A stretch of DNA of 64,000 nucleotides, taken from positions 3,968,001 through 4,032,000 of the forward strand of contig PUFA01000105.1 in NCBI GenBank assembly GCA_003508835.1, read 5' to 3'. The stretch is from Eonycteris spelaea. Taxonomy: Eukaryota > Chordata > Mammalia > Chiroptera > Pteropodidae. This document shows, piece by piece, positions 24,910 to 36,527 of this stretch. The translations under genes and the position numbers were made by a program. The notes beneath the pieces were generated by a model. The model was not told where the DNA came from. It searched no databases and saw only the letters and a program-made list of their open reading frames with translations. How positions within the stretch are numbered: position 1 is the stretch's first letter; each line of letters opens with the position of its first letter.

Positions 24910-25974
24910 GCTAATTTATGTTCTTTTACAAAAGTGGTATCTACTTTCCTTTGTATCCTCTTTTTTTTCAGTATATAAATCTATTTTATTCTTATAATGG
25001 CTCTATGGTACTTATAAAACAAATATATTATACATCATTTATGTACTTTCCTGCTTTTTAAAATTCAAATGATTGCCAGATTTACTACTTTAAAAATATA
25101 TAATATGAGCAGTGTGCATGTATATTTATAAGCGCTGGTGGGAATAGGATTAGACTAATGTCACCTTCTAAAATCTGTTACATTTGTTTTTATGTAGTGT
25201 TTGTTTATTAGTGTTGCTTGTATATATTCCTTTAGTATACTTTTCTAGTATTTCCTGTGAAAATAATAGATATTTTCCTTAATTATGTTGGTTTGTGCAT
25301 GATGTCTTATTTTTGTCTTAGCACATTTGTTATTTACTAATATTTGCTGATACCACCTAAAATTAGTTTATCAAAGTCTTCTTGAAAGTCTTAATAGAAT
25401 TTAAGACCATATCCTGACCCCTGAGCCACCTTCTGGTAGTATGTGAGAAAGGTATGACTATAGGACTATTTAGAAATATTTGTTCCTATATTTCAAAAAG
25501 CAGAGCGGCAAAATATATTAATGTACATGACACATGCTATCAAATATATCAACATATATAACACACATATATACACATAAAAAACATGTTACCATTATTA
25601 TGTATATAATTGGGTACATGAGACACAAAAGTGAATATAAATATGTGTGCACACACAGAATATCTCTGTGGCATACAGGAGAAACTGCCAAGGGTTATGG
25701 CTCTCATGAAGGACACTGAGATAGAAATACAGCTTATTTTAACTTTTCATCAACTGCTCTTTTAACCATTTGAATTTTTTACTATTACATGTTTGTATTT
25801 TTTCACTGGTAATTAAATAATTATAAATCATTTAAAACATAAAAGTAAAATTATGTGGATAGCTTTATACCCAATTCTGCCTTTGGAGAATGTTAAGTTC
25901 TTTAGTGTACGTTGCTAAGACTTTATTTAAACATAAAATGACTGTTAAAATATTACCAGTGAAAGAGAACTAAT
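24910..25974. other. Unassigned AT-rich sequence
   Basis: Contains alternating ACATATAT stretches at about 25,545-25,580; no gene or repeat family recognised. Confidence 0.4.
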
Positions 25975-26130
25975 ATTTTTAAAGTTCTGAATAATGCTGC
26001 ATGATGTGCTAAGCATTTATAGATGTTAAAATGTTTAATCATCACATCCTGTCATCGACTTATGAAAGTGATGTTATTATCTCATGTTTTAAGAGAGCAC
26101 ACTTAACAAGACAAATAATTATTAAAGACT
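25975..26130 (-). repeat. MIR SINE copy
   Basis: GATGTGCTAAGCATTTATAG, then AATCATCACATCCTGTCATC, GTGATGTTATTATCTCATGT and AAGAGAGCACACTTAACAAG track the reverse-complement MIR layout (TGCTAAGCRCTTTACATG; AATCCTCACAACAACCCTA; TTATTATCCCCATTTTACAG; then the AAGTAACTTGCCC region). Confidence 0.65.
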
Positions 26131-26800
26131 GAGTAGTTTCATTTATAGAGGCAGGATGTCAATTCTGTTCTCACCGATAGTAAAATAACACAGGTAGTAT
26201 GATTAGATAACACTGAAAATATAGAAATAACATTAGATAGATGTGTAAAGAAAAAGAGAACGTATTTCAGAATAATCCTGTGTAAACAACAAATGAAGCT
26301 TATTCAGCAGGAGAGAAATCAGGGGGAGGAGAAAAATAACAAAGAACAAAAATAGAAGAAGTTAATTGCTGGAACTACTGAGTTTAAAAAGGCAAAAGAA
26401 ACAGAAAACCATCTGGAAGCTGTCGTAGTTCTGTCTGTAATTCAAAAAAGAAGAAAGTGATAGCAAAGAAGAGGACAACGACAGGGAGACTTCCAGGTGG
26501 GAAGGATGTGAAATGACAGATGAAAATACATGAGGCAGAAGTAAAAGAGAACGTCACTAGAGATGCCTTTATTAATTTATAAACTTGCCGAGAACGATAA
26601 AAACAATCAGTCACTATCAGGATTGAATGGCCCATATGACAAATAGGTCAGAGGTGAATTATCATTTGAATAATGATAGCAATTCAAAAATATAGGTGAT
26701 AATTTACCGTATAAACATAATGACTAAGCTATGGGTATAAAAATACAACAATTTGAACATGAGAGGCAATATTTTAAAAATACACAGATCCTATTGCTTT
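26131..26800. other. Unassigned purine-rich sequence
   Basis: A-rich on the + strand; antisense frame 26384-26635 is a by-product of that bias. Possibly old LINE material, not assignable by eye. Confidence 0.35.
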
Positions 26801-26833
26801 GTGTGTGTGTGCGTGTGTGTGTATGTTTGTGTG
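26801..26833. repeat. Interrupted (GT)n microsatellite
   Basis: GTGTGTGTGTGCGTGTGTGT, then GTATGTTTGTGTG; interruptions suggest an older, decaying locus. Confidence 0.88.
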
Positions 26834-28867
26834 ACAGCTGACAGTGAGTGAATAATGAAGGATTTCTATGAAGACATGAAAGTAAACGCAATCAACTTTA
26901 TCAAGAAGTATGTCCGTATAAGTAAAAAAAAGGCAAGTTCACATATTGCTAAACCTATAAAAATAACCTAAGATGGCTAGGATGATTTCATATTTTGGAG
27001 TGCGAAAATTTAATATTTTAGAATTCACGAGAAGGAAAATAATAACCAGTAGGCTTGTAGGGTCTACTAACTCAAAATGGAATATTGTGATAATTTCTAG
27101 AAGTGAGATGAAAACGGCCATATTACCAGCACAGCTTGATGAGAGTGTATGTGTGACAGGAGACTTCACGCATAATTGGAAGTCCTAGAAAACGGCCTCT
27201 TTTAGATGTACCAGACCTTACCATGCATAAGGAACTTAGAACTGTTAGAAATAAAATTATGCATAATGGAAGATTAATTAGCAGATAAATCAGAACCCAA
27301 TAAAGAGAAAGTGAATTTTGAGACTGTAAATGGAGGATGAGAGAGGTAGAGGAACTAAATTAGAAATGTTAATGTTGGTACTAAAATAAGAATAATAGAT
27401 TTAAGAAGACAGGGACCTTCGTATATGAAAGAGAAAAAGAATAGTACAGTACTTTCAAAGAAAGATAGTCCCGAAGGAAGGGAAAGTGGAAAGCAGAGAG
27501 AGAAATAAATTTGAGACAGAAAATTTTATGCACAGGAAGAGGAAAAAATAAACATGTGGATGAAATATACATGAGCTTTTCAAAAGCAGCATAAAGAGAG
27601 AGAAACCAGCAAAGATCTAAAAGCTCAAATGAACCCTTCCTGTGAACAATCTCTATAGCCTATATCATCTTCTAAGAATTCTTCACATAGGCAATATCCA
27701 GTCATATTTCTGGAAAGGAAAGAAATCCCAACTATGAAAAACTGTGCAAAATACTTTTCTGAGGTGTAAGTCTTTTAATTGTGAAGGAAAATGAAGCCCC
27801 GTGTGAGCACAAACATGAGTTTAGAATGGTGAGTAGAGACAGATCTGACTGGCAGCCAGTAAAGCACTTCTCTCAGATGACTGTACCAGTGCCCATGATG
27901 GACTGAGCTTTTGTCAATACTTATTATTTTCTTTCTTAAAACAAATATTTATATTGGTGTAGAACACAAGTAAAGGTCTACAGGTAGTAATGGTCTTCAA
28001 ATGACGGTATTATTTAAAATCGTCTGAATGTTAATATTATGTTTTAAGAACTGTGTTAAGAACTGTAAATAGATGAACTCATTTAGGTTCCAGGGTGAGC
28101 CAATTATTAAGTGTAAGTATTTGGATTTTAACCTCAGGAGACAGAAAGAGAAGCTATGCGTGTAGTCACTGCATCACACTATTTGGATAACCTTTAGTGG
28201 GAAGCCTGAAGTATATTCGAGAGACCAATAAAAAGACCATAATTGCAGAGTAGAGCCGGTCTTCAGTTAACAAATGGAAGTAGAGGAAGTATTTCCTGAT
28301 ATAATAATTTGGCAAATGGTGGAGAGACATAGCCGTGGAGAGGGAGTTGGTAGAAAGGGTGATGGACCGAGCTTAAGAACATGCAAAGCCACTTGGGACG
28401 TGCAGAACAGGATACCAGGGGGTCTACATTTCAAGAGCTGACTATTGAAAACAAAGATAAATGATATATTGGATTAGACATGAGCAGTTTCTTTAAGGAG
28501 AGTGAGCTTTGGATTTAACGGCCAGAAGTATCTCACTCAGGTTGATTCATGATTAGGTGCAGGCCAAAGTCTGAACTCCTTGTTCACCTTGCCCGTGATG
28601 GGTGCAATCCTAGGGTCTCCAGTCTCCAAGCCCAGGCCACCAAGGCTGGTAAAGTTATCTGTTTATGAGCGATACTGGAAAGAATATTTCATACATTTCT
28701 TAGACTATAACAACAATAAAGTAGTGAATGTAAAGACCATTTTACCTGAACGTAAACCATGTTATTTGAATGTCAGAGAACATATCACCTAAATATAAAC
28801 CCAAGTTAAAAAAATTCAATTAGTTATTATATATTTATCGTTTTTTGTTAAAGCTTTCTGTCTTTTG
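26834..28867. other. Unassigned sequence, 2 kb; weak MIR trace near 28,000-28,190
   Basis: The pair of opposed frames at 26939-27188 has no domain. Between 28,000 and 28,190 the order of an ACTGTGTTAAGAACTGTAAA phrase, AACTCATTTAGGTTCCAGG and CTCAGGAGACAGAAAGAGAA faintly recalls a reverse MIR but is below what I would call. Confidence 0.3.
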
Positions 28868-29660
28868 TCAAACAAACATCTACTGAATGCCCAAGATGTG
28901 TCCAGTACTTTGATCAAAGAAGAAGATAAAATGGTGAACAAAAATAAACCATCACAGATCTTAGGACCTTAGAGGACTTCTAATTTAGTATGCGGACAGG
29001 AGACAGATATTGATCAAATACTCATACAGATAAATGTATAATTACAAAAGATATATGCACACTCAGTGAAGAAGAACATGAATCTGCGAGCACACGTTAA
29101 CAATAGCAAAAACAAGAAGAAATGGATTCGCTTGGGGAAATCACAAAAACATCCTTGAGAAAATGATGTTTCTAGTGAGAGATGAAGAATTGAGAATTGT
29201 TAATTATGTATAAGTGGCTGGGAGGAAGTCATGGCACAACGTGCCAGGCAAAGGCATAAGTTATGCAGACTCTCGAATTGGATGGAACATGACTTTCCAG
29301 ACATTTGAAGAATGCAGTCTTAGCTCGGGCGTGGATAGACTAGGTGTGTTTGAGATGTGAGTGAGGAGATAGAAATAGGTAGGCTCACGAGCCTGATGAG
29401 CTATGTTGAAAATTTTGATCTCTGTTCCCCAAAGCAGTTGGAAACTAACACAGGGTTTTAGAAAACAAAACAAACAAACAAACAAAACTGATGTGATTAC
29501 ATTTTTTAAAAAGGATAACTCTGACTTCAGTACAGATTGAAGGAGGGCAGGAGACTAATTAGAAGGCTATTATGCCAGCCCAGGCTGACGATAGTAACTT
29601 GGACCTCTGAGTTGGCAGAGTGATGGAGATAATTGGACAGTTTGAGATATGTCAATAAGA
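28868..29660 (-). repeat. L2 LINE 3' region, long copy
   Basis: In minus orientation the L2 landmarks appear in the correct order. They are CATCTACTGAATGCCCAAGA (3' end), AAAATGGTGAACAAAAATAA, GGCTGGGAGGAAGTCATGGC, GTGCCAGGCAAAGGCATAAG, TGATGTGATTACATTTTTTA, AAAAGGATAACTCTGACTTC and GAGACTAATTAGAAGGCTAT. It is one of the two longest L2 relics here. A small CAAA repeat sits inside it (29465-29487). The frame 29261-29485 is incidental. Confidence 0.8.
29465..29487. repeat. (CAAA)n microsatellite inside an L2
   Basis: ACAAAACAAACAAACAAACA; probably grown from an A-rich point in the L2 copy. Confidence 0.8.
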
Positions 29661-30459
29661 ACTGGCATTCTGAATTCCATTTTAAGACTCTTCCAAATAG
29701 TTTTGATAACACATTGGTATTTTAAAATATTAATAATTTGAACTTTTTACATAAGTACATTTTTTTTTTGCTTATTTGGATAACAGCTCTAACAATCACA
29801 ATACTAAGATTTAATTGTAGTTGTCTTTTCATTGCATCAAAATGAAAGTTGCACTTCTTTATATTTGTTTCACAAGTATTTCTTGATCATTAATCTCTCT
29901 TATCCTATCTTGATAAACCTCCAGTTTTCCCATTATTCATCCATATGACATCCTCTGGAGTATGATTGACACCATAGCTACTTCATATTTGCAATGGAAT
30001 GTTTCATTTACATAACATTTATCCAACTTAATGAAACATTCCTGCACCCCTGAAACTGGCCTTCTACAAATAATAAATGTGTTGCTGGAAAATTTTGTCA
30101 CCCTTTTCTTGTCATCACTCTCTTTTTCGTTTTACTGCAACATTTACCACTTCATAGCCCGTGCAATTTCGCTCTTCTGCCATGGAGACAGAGTGTACAT
30201 TGCTCTGCTCTGGAATGACTACTGTCCCATTTAGCTAACTGCAGACAATTGGCTCATTTAGAAAACATTTTACCACCCAGGCAGAAATGGGTAACAAAGG
30301 CACTAAGGGCCTTTGGAGGTTTTTTTTTTTTTTTTTAAACTCCTAAGACATTTCTAGGAAACTTTGTAAAATTAGATCCAGATAATTTTCTTACAGTAAG
30401 AAACAGTTATTAATAAATAATCTTGTCCATGTCAGACGGAGGGTATTCATGAAAGAGCA
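29661..30459. other. Unassigned sequence with a short inverted repeat and a T17 run
   Basis: Holds a 13-bp perfect inverted repeat (29996-30008 with 30030-30042) and a 17-base T-run at 30320-30336. No SINE body is recognisable beside the T-run. Frame 30031-30234 has no domain. Confidence 0.4.
29996..30042. other. Perfect 13-bp inverted repeat, 21-base loop
   Basis: GGAATGTTTCATT at 29996-30008 is exactly mirrored by AATGAAACATTCC at 30030-30042. No target duplication was seen around it, so there is no proof that it is a mobile element. Confidence 0.7.
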
Positions 30460-30640
30460 GAGGATGCATAGTTATAGTACCTGTGTTCAGATTCTGACCC
30501 AAACCACTTTCTAGCATGTGAAGTTTAGAAAATCACAGTACTTTGCCTCTATTTCTTCATTGGTTGATGAGTACAATACTGTGCTCCTCCCCCTCAGGGT
30601 TATGGAGATGGATAAAGAAAATCATAGCCTTGTGAAATAC
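30460..30640 (+). repeat. MIR SINE copy
   Basis: GTGTTCAGATTCTGACCCAAA, ACCACTTTCTAGCATGTGAA, GCCTCTATTTCTTCATTGGT and CCCTCAGGGTTATGGAGATG follow the forward MIR order. The consensus landmarks are GGGTTCGAATCC, GCCACTTACTAGCTGTGTGA, TGCCTCAGTTTCCTCAT and CATAGGGTTGTTGTGAGGA. Confidence 0.7.
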
Positions 30641-31251
30641 TCCTTAAAAATTGGATTCCTCACCTTATGTGCATTTGGAGGTGTTAAGTCGTTCATGCTA
30701 TTTTATGCAAAATTGTAAATTTTGTGCATTTCTCTGTACGAGGATTTATTAAATTCTCAAATTAATCCCTGGACATCTATCAAATATCAACTACTCGATC
30801 GTGTTAGGTGTTATCATCACGCATCATTACTGTCACCATTGAGAGTGGCCGGCCCAGCACAAGGAGCACAAACTTCGGAGCTGTGCCCACCTGGAGCTGA
30901 CCCTGTCAGGTCACAGATGTACTCACCAGAAATAGTTTTGCTTCTTCATTCTTAAAATGAAACTTGTAACTTGTAAATAAATGAGGATTTACAGAGTAGG
31001 ATTCAATTAACATAGTTCTTTTATTTCTCTCCTAGTAATTATTTAGCTAAGCGTTCTGAGTGGCATGTAATAGTAACAATTTAGAAGTGAGATTTTCTAT
31101 ATTAGGTGTTTTTCTTAATTAAGGGCTCTGTCTTATATAATTTAGTGATTAACAAGAGAACTTTATGGGACTTTTGATAGAATTATTTTTAAACTTGAAT
31201 TGTTATTAGGTTCAAAATCAATCCCTGAAGTTAATATAAATTTACTTGGGA

Positions 31252-31252
<1 letters not shown>
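30641..31252. other. Unassigned sequence
   Basis: Includes a short more GC-rich patch at 30,838-30,915 (GGCCGGCCCAGCACAAGG) that I considered as a SINE head but could not extend. The remainder is AT-rich. Confidence 0.35.

Positions 31253-31285
<33 letters not shown>
31253..31285. repeat. (TG)n dinucleotide microsatellite, about 16 units
   Basis: Thirty-three uninterrupted bases of alternating T and G. Confidence 0.96.
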
Positions 31286-31287
<2 letters not shown>

Positions 31288-31814
31288 TATATTTTGAGAA
31301 CTCTGTCTCTAAACTGATTTTTTGTGTGTGAAATACCAACAAATTCTTGTCTTTTCATATAATGTAGTCAGTTTTCCCCCTAATGTCTAAAGAATGTTGG
31401 CCATATTCATATACAGAATCCTTTTCTAGAATAAAAACTCTTGTATTTTTCTCTGTTAATTTGTCAGTATAGTTCATTTACAAATTCATCATGACCGTTT
31501 GACTGCCATGTTATCCAGTAAATAATTTTCCGTCTTGAATAATTTAAGAAACCTTTTGAAAAAAAAATTCATAGCGAACATAACAGTACGTTGGGCTTGT
31601 GGGATTATGTGTCTAAGGAAGATGATAGTCACAGAAAAATCGAGTAGGTATGTTTATTTACCTAGTGTGTGTTAACATCAGTAGGACCATGTACTTGTAG
31701 AGCTGGAACGAAACTTAAAACTCATACTCTGGCTTTTTCATTAATCACGTAGAAGACAGTAATGGGTGCATTGCTAAGTATTCACAGGAGGCTGAGCCAC
31801 ATCTATCACGTGCA
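31286..31814. other. Unassigned AT-rich sequence
   Basis: Nothing recognised between the TG repeat and the following MIR. Confidence 0.4.
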
Positions 31815-32045
31815 TAGCATTTATGTATTGCTTAGTGTACGCTGAGCCCTGCACTTAGCCCATCAAATCATCTTATTTAGTTTTTGCCGCCACACTATGA
31901 TAGTTTTATCCCCATTTTATAAAGAAACATGAGTTTCTAAAATCTTGTTAAGGAACGTGGTATAAGATTACAAAACTACTATTGGGTGGAATCTGGGTTC
32001 AAAGCCAGGTCTTTTCATTTTAAACTTGTGCTATTGAGTACTGTG
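31815..32045 (-). repeat. MIR SINE copy, nearly full length
   Basis: Reverse-complement MIR landmarks in order: TATTGCTTAGTGTACGCTGA, AATCATCTTATTTAGTTTTT, TAGTTTTATCCCCATTTTAT with AAAGAAACATGAG, then AATCTGGGTTCAAAGCCAGG. It is the clearest MIR in the window. Confidence 0.8.
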
Positions 32046-33399
32046 CAGTATACTAACATCATGGTTATCGTATTCCACGACACCCCAGTTTCTGTCTACG
32101 GGATTTGTATTATAAACCAACTATATTTGGTTACGTATTTCATTCTACTTTATAGGCATGGATGGTAGCTCAAAGCTAATAAAGCATTAATGACGGTGGC
32201 ATGGGTAACCGAAGGGCACTTTAGTGTTGCAATTTGCTATCTCCTGGTATTCAAGGACATGTGGCCAAAGTAATGGCTATATTTTCTTTCAAGTAGATCA
32301 AAGGGCCAAATAGAAAATAGCTTGAGTTCAGTAGTATTTATATGTATTACTTTTTAACCTAATATACCAAATCTTTTATTCACAAAGATTCTCTCACATG
32401 AATAAAATTATTTTATTTCCATTTTTTGGCTGAACATATAATAGCCTAACTGTTCAAATCCTGCTGGATTTGTTTTTATTGATTAAGCTTTTTACGTTTT
32501 ATCTTCCATTAACAAATGAGTCTCTATCACTCATATATTTAAATGCATCCCCTCAAAATATGTTTATCGAATAAATTAAGTCATGAAATTTATTTGTCGT
32601 ATCTATTAAATTATGATTTGTAAGCTCTTGTAAAGGAAGTCATCTTTATATTCTAACATTTAATGTGAATGGCTGCATATTCCTTAAATTAAAAGCACAC
32701 TGATGAATAAATCCAACCAGCTCCGAGCCAAGTGCCTTTCCTTTCCTGGCTCTCTGCAACACACTTCCTCTTGTCTTTCAAGTACTCTTTCAAGTACAAG
32801 GACTCTTACCCTCTCCCAATCTCTCCTTGTTTTTTTCTCTTTCTCTTCTTCATGTATTCTCATTTTTCTATTCTATCAGTGTACAAACATCCTGTTACAT
32901 GTCACTTGAAAACACTCAATACTCTCTATTGGCCTTAAATCCACTTCATTTACTTTTAAATGCAAAAATGTATTTTCAGTACTTGCTACTTCCACTTTTC
33001 TTCCTGATTCTCCCTTGAAACCCATCCAAATGTTTACAGCACAGCCACTCCTCTGAAACACCTGTCAAGTCGCTAATGGACTCCACCTGACACATCCACC
33101 GAGCAAATCCTCACTTCCTCCTGGTTGACACACAAGCAGTAGTTAAAAAGGATGAACGGATGATCTTTCTTTTCCAAACATTTTTTTTGACATTGTTATT
33201 TCAATTCTTTCTTTTTTTTACTTCTCTTCTGCCAATTTTTTTTTATCTCTCTGAGCTGAATGTATCGAAGAGTCCCTGGTCACTTTTTTCTATAGTCACA
33301 TCCCTGGTACTAGCATTTAGTCTAAGCATTCTATATTAACCACATATCTATGTCTTTAAAATCTCTATCTCTCTGATTATTTGTGTGAACCACAAATTT
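32046..33399. other. Unassigned sequence; right half pyrimidine-rich
   Basis: From about 32,700 the + strand becomes T/C-rich and reads like the upstream part of the L2 that follows, but I cannot align it confidently. The four overlapping frames at 32703-33061 reflect this bias and are not genes. Confidence 0.35.
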
Positions 33400-34230
33400 G
33401 TTTACAAGCTACCTACTTCTCATAGAGATGTTTAATAGTCATCATAAACTTAACATATTCCCAAAACGAATTTGATCTCTTAGCTGTTCAGGCCACACTT
33501 GGAGTTATTTCTGATTCCCTTTTTCTCTTATAACCCACATCTAAATTTAAGAGCAAATTCTGTTTCTTTCTATCATCAGTGTGCATAATGCATCACTTTA
33601 TTTAAAGCTCCCGTGGTTAACATCTTGTCCAAACTATCTTTATCTTTCACCTGCATTACTTACATAGTTTTCTACTTTATCCTTGCTCTCTATTTTTTTT
33701 CTTGCCTGATAGTATATTTTTTCAACCCATCTGTAAAAGGAATTCTTTTAAACATAGGTTACATTTGCTCCTCTGTTCAAACTATTCAGCTGTTCTGCAT
33801 CCCACCCAAAATAGTCTTTATCATGGCCTGGCTGTCTTACCTTTTGACATTGTCTCCTGTTCGTTCCCCCAGTAAACTGTCTCCTCCCAACCACAGCATG
33901 ATCTTGCTGATGCGTGAACGTGTTTGGTAAACTCCCTCTGCAGTGCTTTTATACGTGATGTCCTCTCTGCCTTAGGTGCTTTCTTCATATTTTTGCTCAA
34001 ATATCTTTTTCTTAGTAAGGCCATACTCAATCATCCCATGTAAAATGTGACAAGACATGCTTCCTGACAGGCACTTCTTATTTTTCTGACTATTTTGTGC
34101 TTTATTTCCACTCAATGTATGTGCCAAAGGCAGGGAGATTTTATTTTTCTTCTTCACAGTACTATCACTAGAGTCTGGCACATAGTAGAACTCAAAAAAT
34201 ATTTGCTGCATGAATGAGTGAAGAATGAAG
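33400..34230 (+). repeat. L2 LINE 3' region, long copy
   Basis: Forward-strand L2 landmarks in order. They are CTTGGAGTTATTTCTGATTC, TTTCACCTGCATTACTTACA, TTACATTTGCTCCTCTGTTC, AACCACAGCATGATCTTGCT, TTTTTGCTCAAATATCTTTT with CTTAGTAAGGCC, and GTCTGGCACATAGTAGAACT followed by AATATTTGCTGCATGAATGA. The frame 33613-33930 sits in it and is not an intact enzyme domain. Confidence 0.85.
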
Positions 34231-35377
34231 CCATTTGCTCCCATGCATACTGTTTTTCTGACCTGTTATATCAAACAGTGTGTTCTCAGTGAAATTTTGA
34301 GTAGTTGAGACTTATACCCTTTTGGCTCGCTCCTATATTGTTTCCTATTAAATTGATTATGATGCAATATCTTAGTCTTGGCTGCATCTCTTAATTGTGA
34401 TCCTCTTTTCATTTTTAAACTAATTTTTTCTTCATTTCTTTGGCCTCAGACTTTATACTACTCCACAAATACTGCGACATGGATCATACCTATTATCTGT
34501 GATGGCCTTTATGGTTGTTTACTGACAAGAAGAGGTCACTACTCTCCCATCGTTTAGCAGAAACTGACTTCACACCCAACTACAGGAGTAGGTCTGAATT
34601 GATCTAAAATAAGCATGGTCAGTTTATTTATATTTTCACAGTGATTGCTTCAGTTAATGTAAGCCTAAGCCAATTTGCCTATGGCATTTACTTGGCAACT
34701 ATGATTATTTTAGAATGAAGTTCAGAATACTGGCTGGAAATTCTGGCACACGGATAATCTCCTTCTGGGTAATGGGTTGGTGTTTATGAAGTCTGGTATT
34801 CCTGTTGCCTTTTAGTATTAGCTCAGGAATTACAACCAAATGATGTAATTAACAAATGGAGAAAAGCCGAAGAAATGAGCCATACCCTGATTAAACTGAA
34901 CTTGAACTTTTTGTTCCTCGAGGAAATGAGTTTCCTGAATGCTTAAGCCAATAGCAGGTTGTTGTGTTTTTTTATTTGCTACTAAAAATTCCTATTAAAA
35001 TATACTGTCCTGTTTCACCCTGTCAAAGCCAAGACCTAAATAACACCTATATTTACCTTTACAAATATAAGTTTTGTTGATGTTGTTTGTTTTCAGAAAG
35101 GGAAATTGGAAATCGGAATTTTAATTCACAATTCGTTTTTTTTCCAACAATAATCATGGTTAGTAACATCCATACTTAATCGTTTTCCCTCTCTGAAAGA
35201 AAAAATAACGTTTACAATTTTTAATATATTGGAGCCATCGAGAAACACATACCTGAGATTCATTTGAAGCATAGTACAGTCTCTTTTTAGTTAGAGCCAG
35301 GTACTATAGTACTGTGTGAGCAAGGCCAGGCTATTGGCTACTACTGAGTTGAAATGTCTAGACTCATTCTCTTTTTT
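34231..35377. other. Unassigned, apparently single-copy sequence
   Basis: No transposon recognised. The stretch 34,590-34,990 is balanced in composition with several TAATTA/ATGATTATTT-type motifs and could be a conserved non-coding element; only alignment could decide. Confidence 0.35.
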
Positions 35378-35570
35378 GTTTGTTTTTAATCGAGGTAAAA
35401 TATACACAACATAAACTGTGTCATCTTAACCATTCGTATATTAGATGCATTCACATTGTTTTGTAACTATTGGCAGCATCCACCTGCCGACCCCTTTTCA
35501 TCTTGCAAAACTAAAAACTGTACCTATTAAACAATAACTCTCCATTTCCTCCTTCCCCCAGCCCCTGACC
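35378..35570 (-). repeat. Old L1 (L1M-type) 3' UTR
   Basis: TTTTTAATCGAGGTAAAATA with CACAACATAAACTGTGTCAT, then TTTGTAACTATTGGCAGCAT and CCATTTCCTCCTTCCCCCAG with CCCCTGACC, is the reverse complement of an old L1 3' UTR (consensus features TTGAGGTATAATT, CCATTCCCCCCTCCCCCAGCCCCTGGC). Confidence 0.75.
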
Positions 35571-36484
35571 AGAGAAAATATGTACATATATATCTATATT
35601 CACCAATGCTAGAATAATTAAGTAAGTATGGCCAATTCATTTAATAAGCATTATTGGATAAACCTTATTTCATACTGTTTATGTAAAAATCTAAACAGAG
35701 ATACAGAGATAAAGGAAACAGAGACAAAGTGAGAGAGAGGGAGAGGCCACTCGGACTAGAAAGTGTTTACTGAAATGTTCACATTGGTTTAGAAAGTGAG
35801 TTTCAAGTGATGTTTCCTTTCTTTTTTGTAAGCATCTCCATTGGGATTTTTTTTTTTTCAAAATAAGGTAGAATTTTTACAGCTGGAATAAAGTTATTTC
35901 CAAAAGAAAAACAAATTTGTTATGCATTTCCCATTGCTTAGATATTGAGGTGGTATTAAATCAAAGACAAAAAATATTTGAAATAGCTAAATGTCTCCAG
36001 CAGAGTGGAGAGTTAAGTATTGTTGCAGAGTGAAAGCTACATCCATGTGAGTGAAATTAATTTGTGCTCAGTTGTTGATAATGATTAGAAATTTACACAG
36101 AATTTAGATAAGAGAAAAATCAGTGTGGAGCAGAGCGTTGGAACTAAATTTCATGCAGAAAGTTAAGTTTTATCTTGTGACTTTTGATCTTGTAAACAGC
36201 GTTAACAAATGCAGGTGAAAAGACTAAGAATTAGAGTGATCTCAGAGGGACTAAGATTTGTGATAGATTTAATTTTAGGTCAAGTTTTAAGGACATGATA
36301 AATTGTAATTGTACAGCAAATGAAAATATTTTTTCAGTCTCTAAATTCCAAGAGTGAATATGTAGACAGAAACTGGAATAATTGCATGTCTGAAGAAGTT
36401 ATCAAAACGTGTATCATCTCTTTCCTATGCTTGTTACATGTTGACATTTAGAAAAAAATGCCAGACGTTTAATTATTGTCATCT
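35571..36484. other. Unassigned AT-rich sequence
   Basis: Contains a GAGAGAGGGAGAGG patch (about 35,730-35,745) and A/T-runs. No family recognised. Confidence 0.4.
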
Positions 36485-36527
36485 GATTAAATTAAATTAA
36501 ATTAAATTAAATTAATTAAATTAAATA
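36485..36527. repeat. (TTAAA)n pentanucleotide microsatellite with one shortened unit
   Basis: Eight to nine TTAAA units, one reduced to TTAA. Pure A/T over 40 bases. Confidence 0.92.

Noticed and set aside
30838..30915. GGCCGGCCCAGC as the head of a tRNA-derived SINE
   Set aside because: The match does not extend to box A/B sequence or an A-tail.
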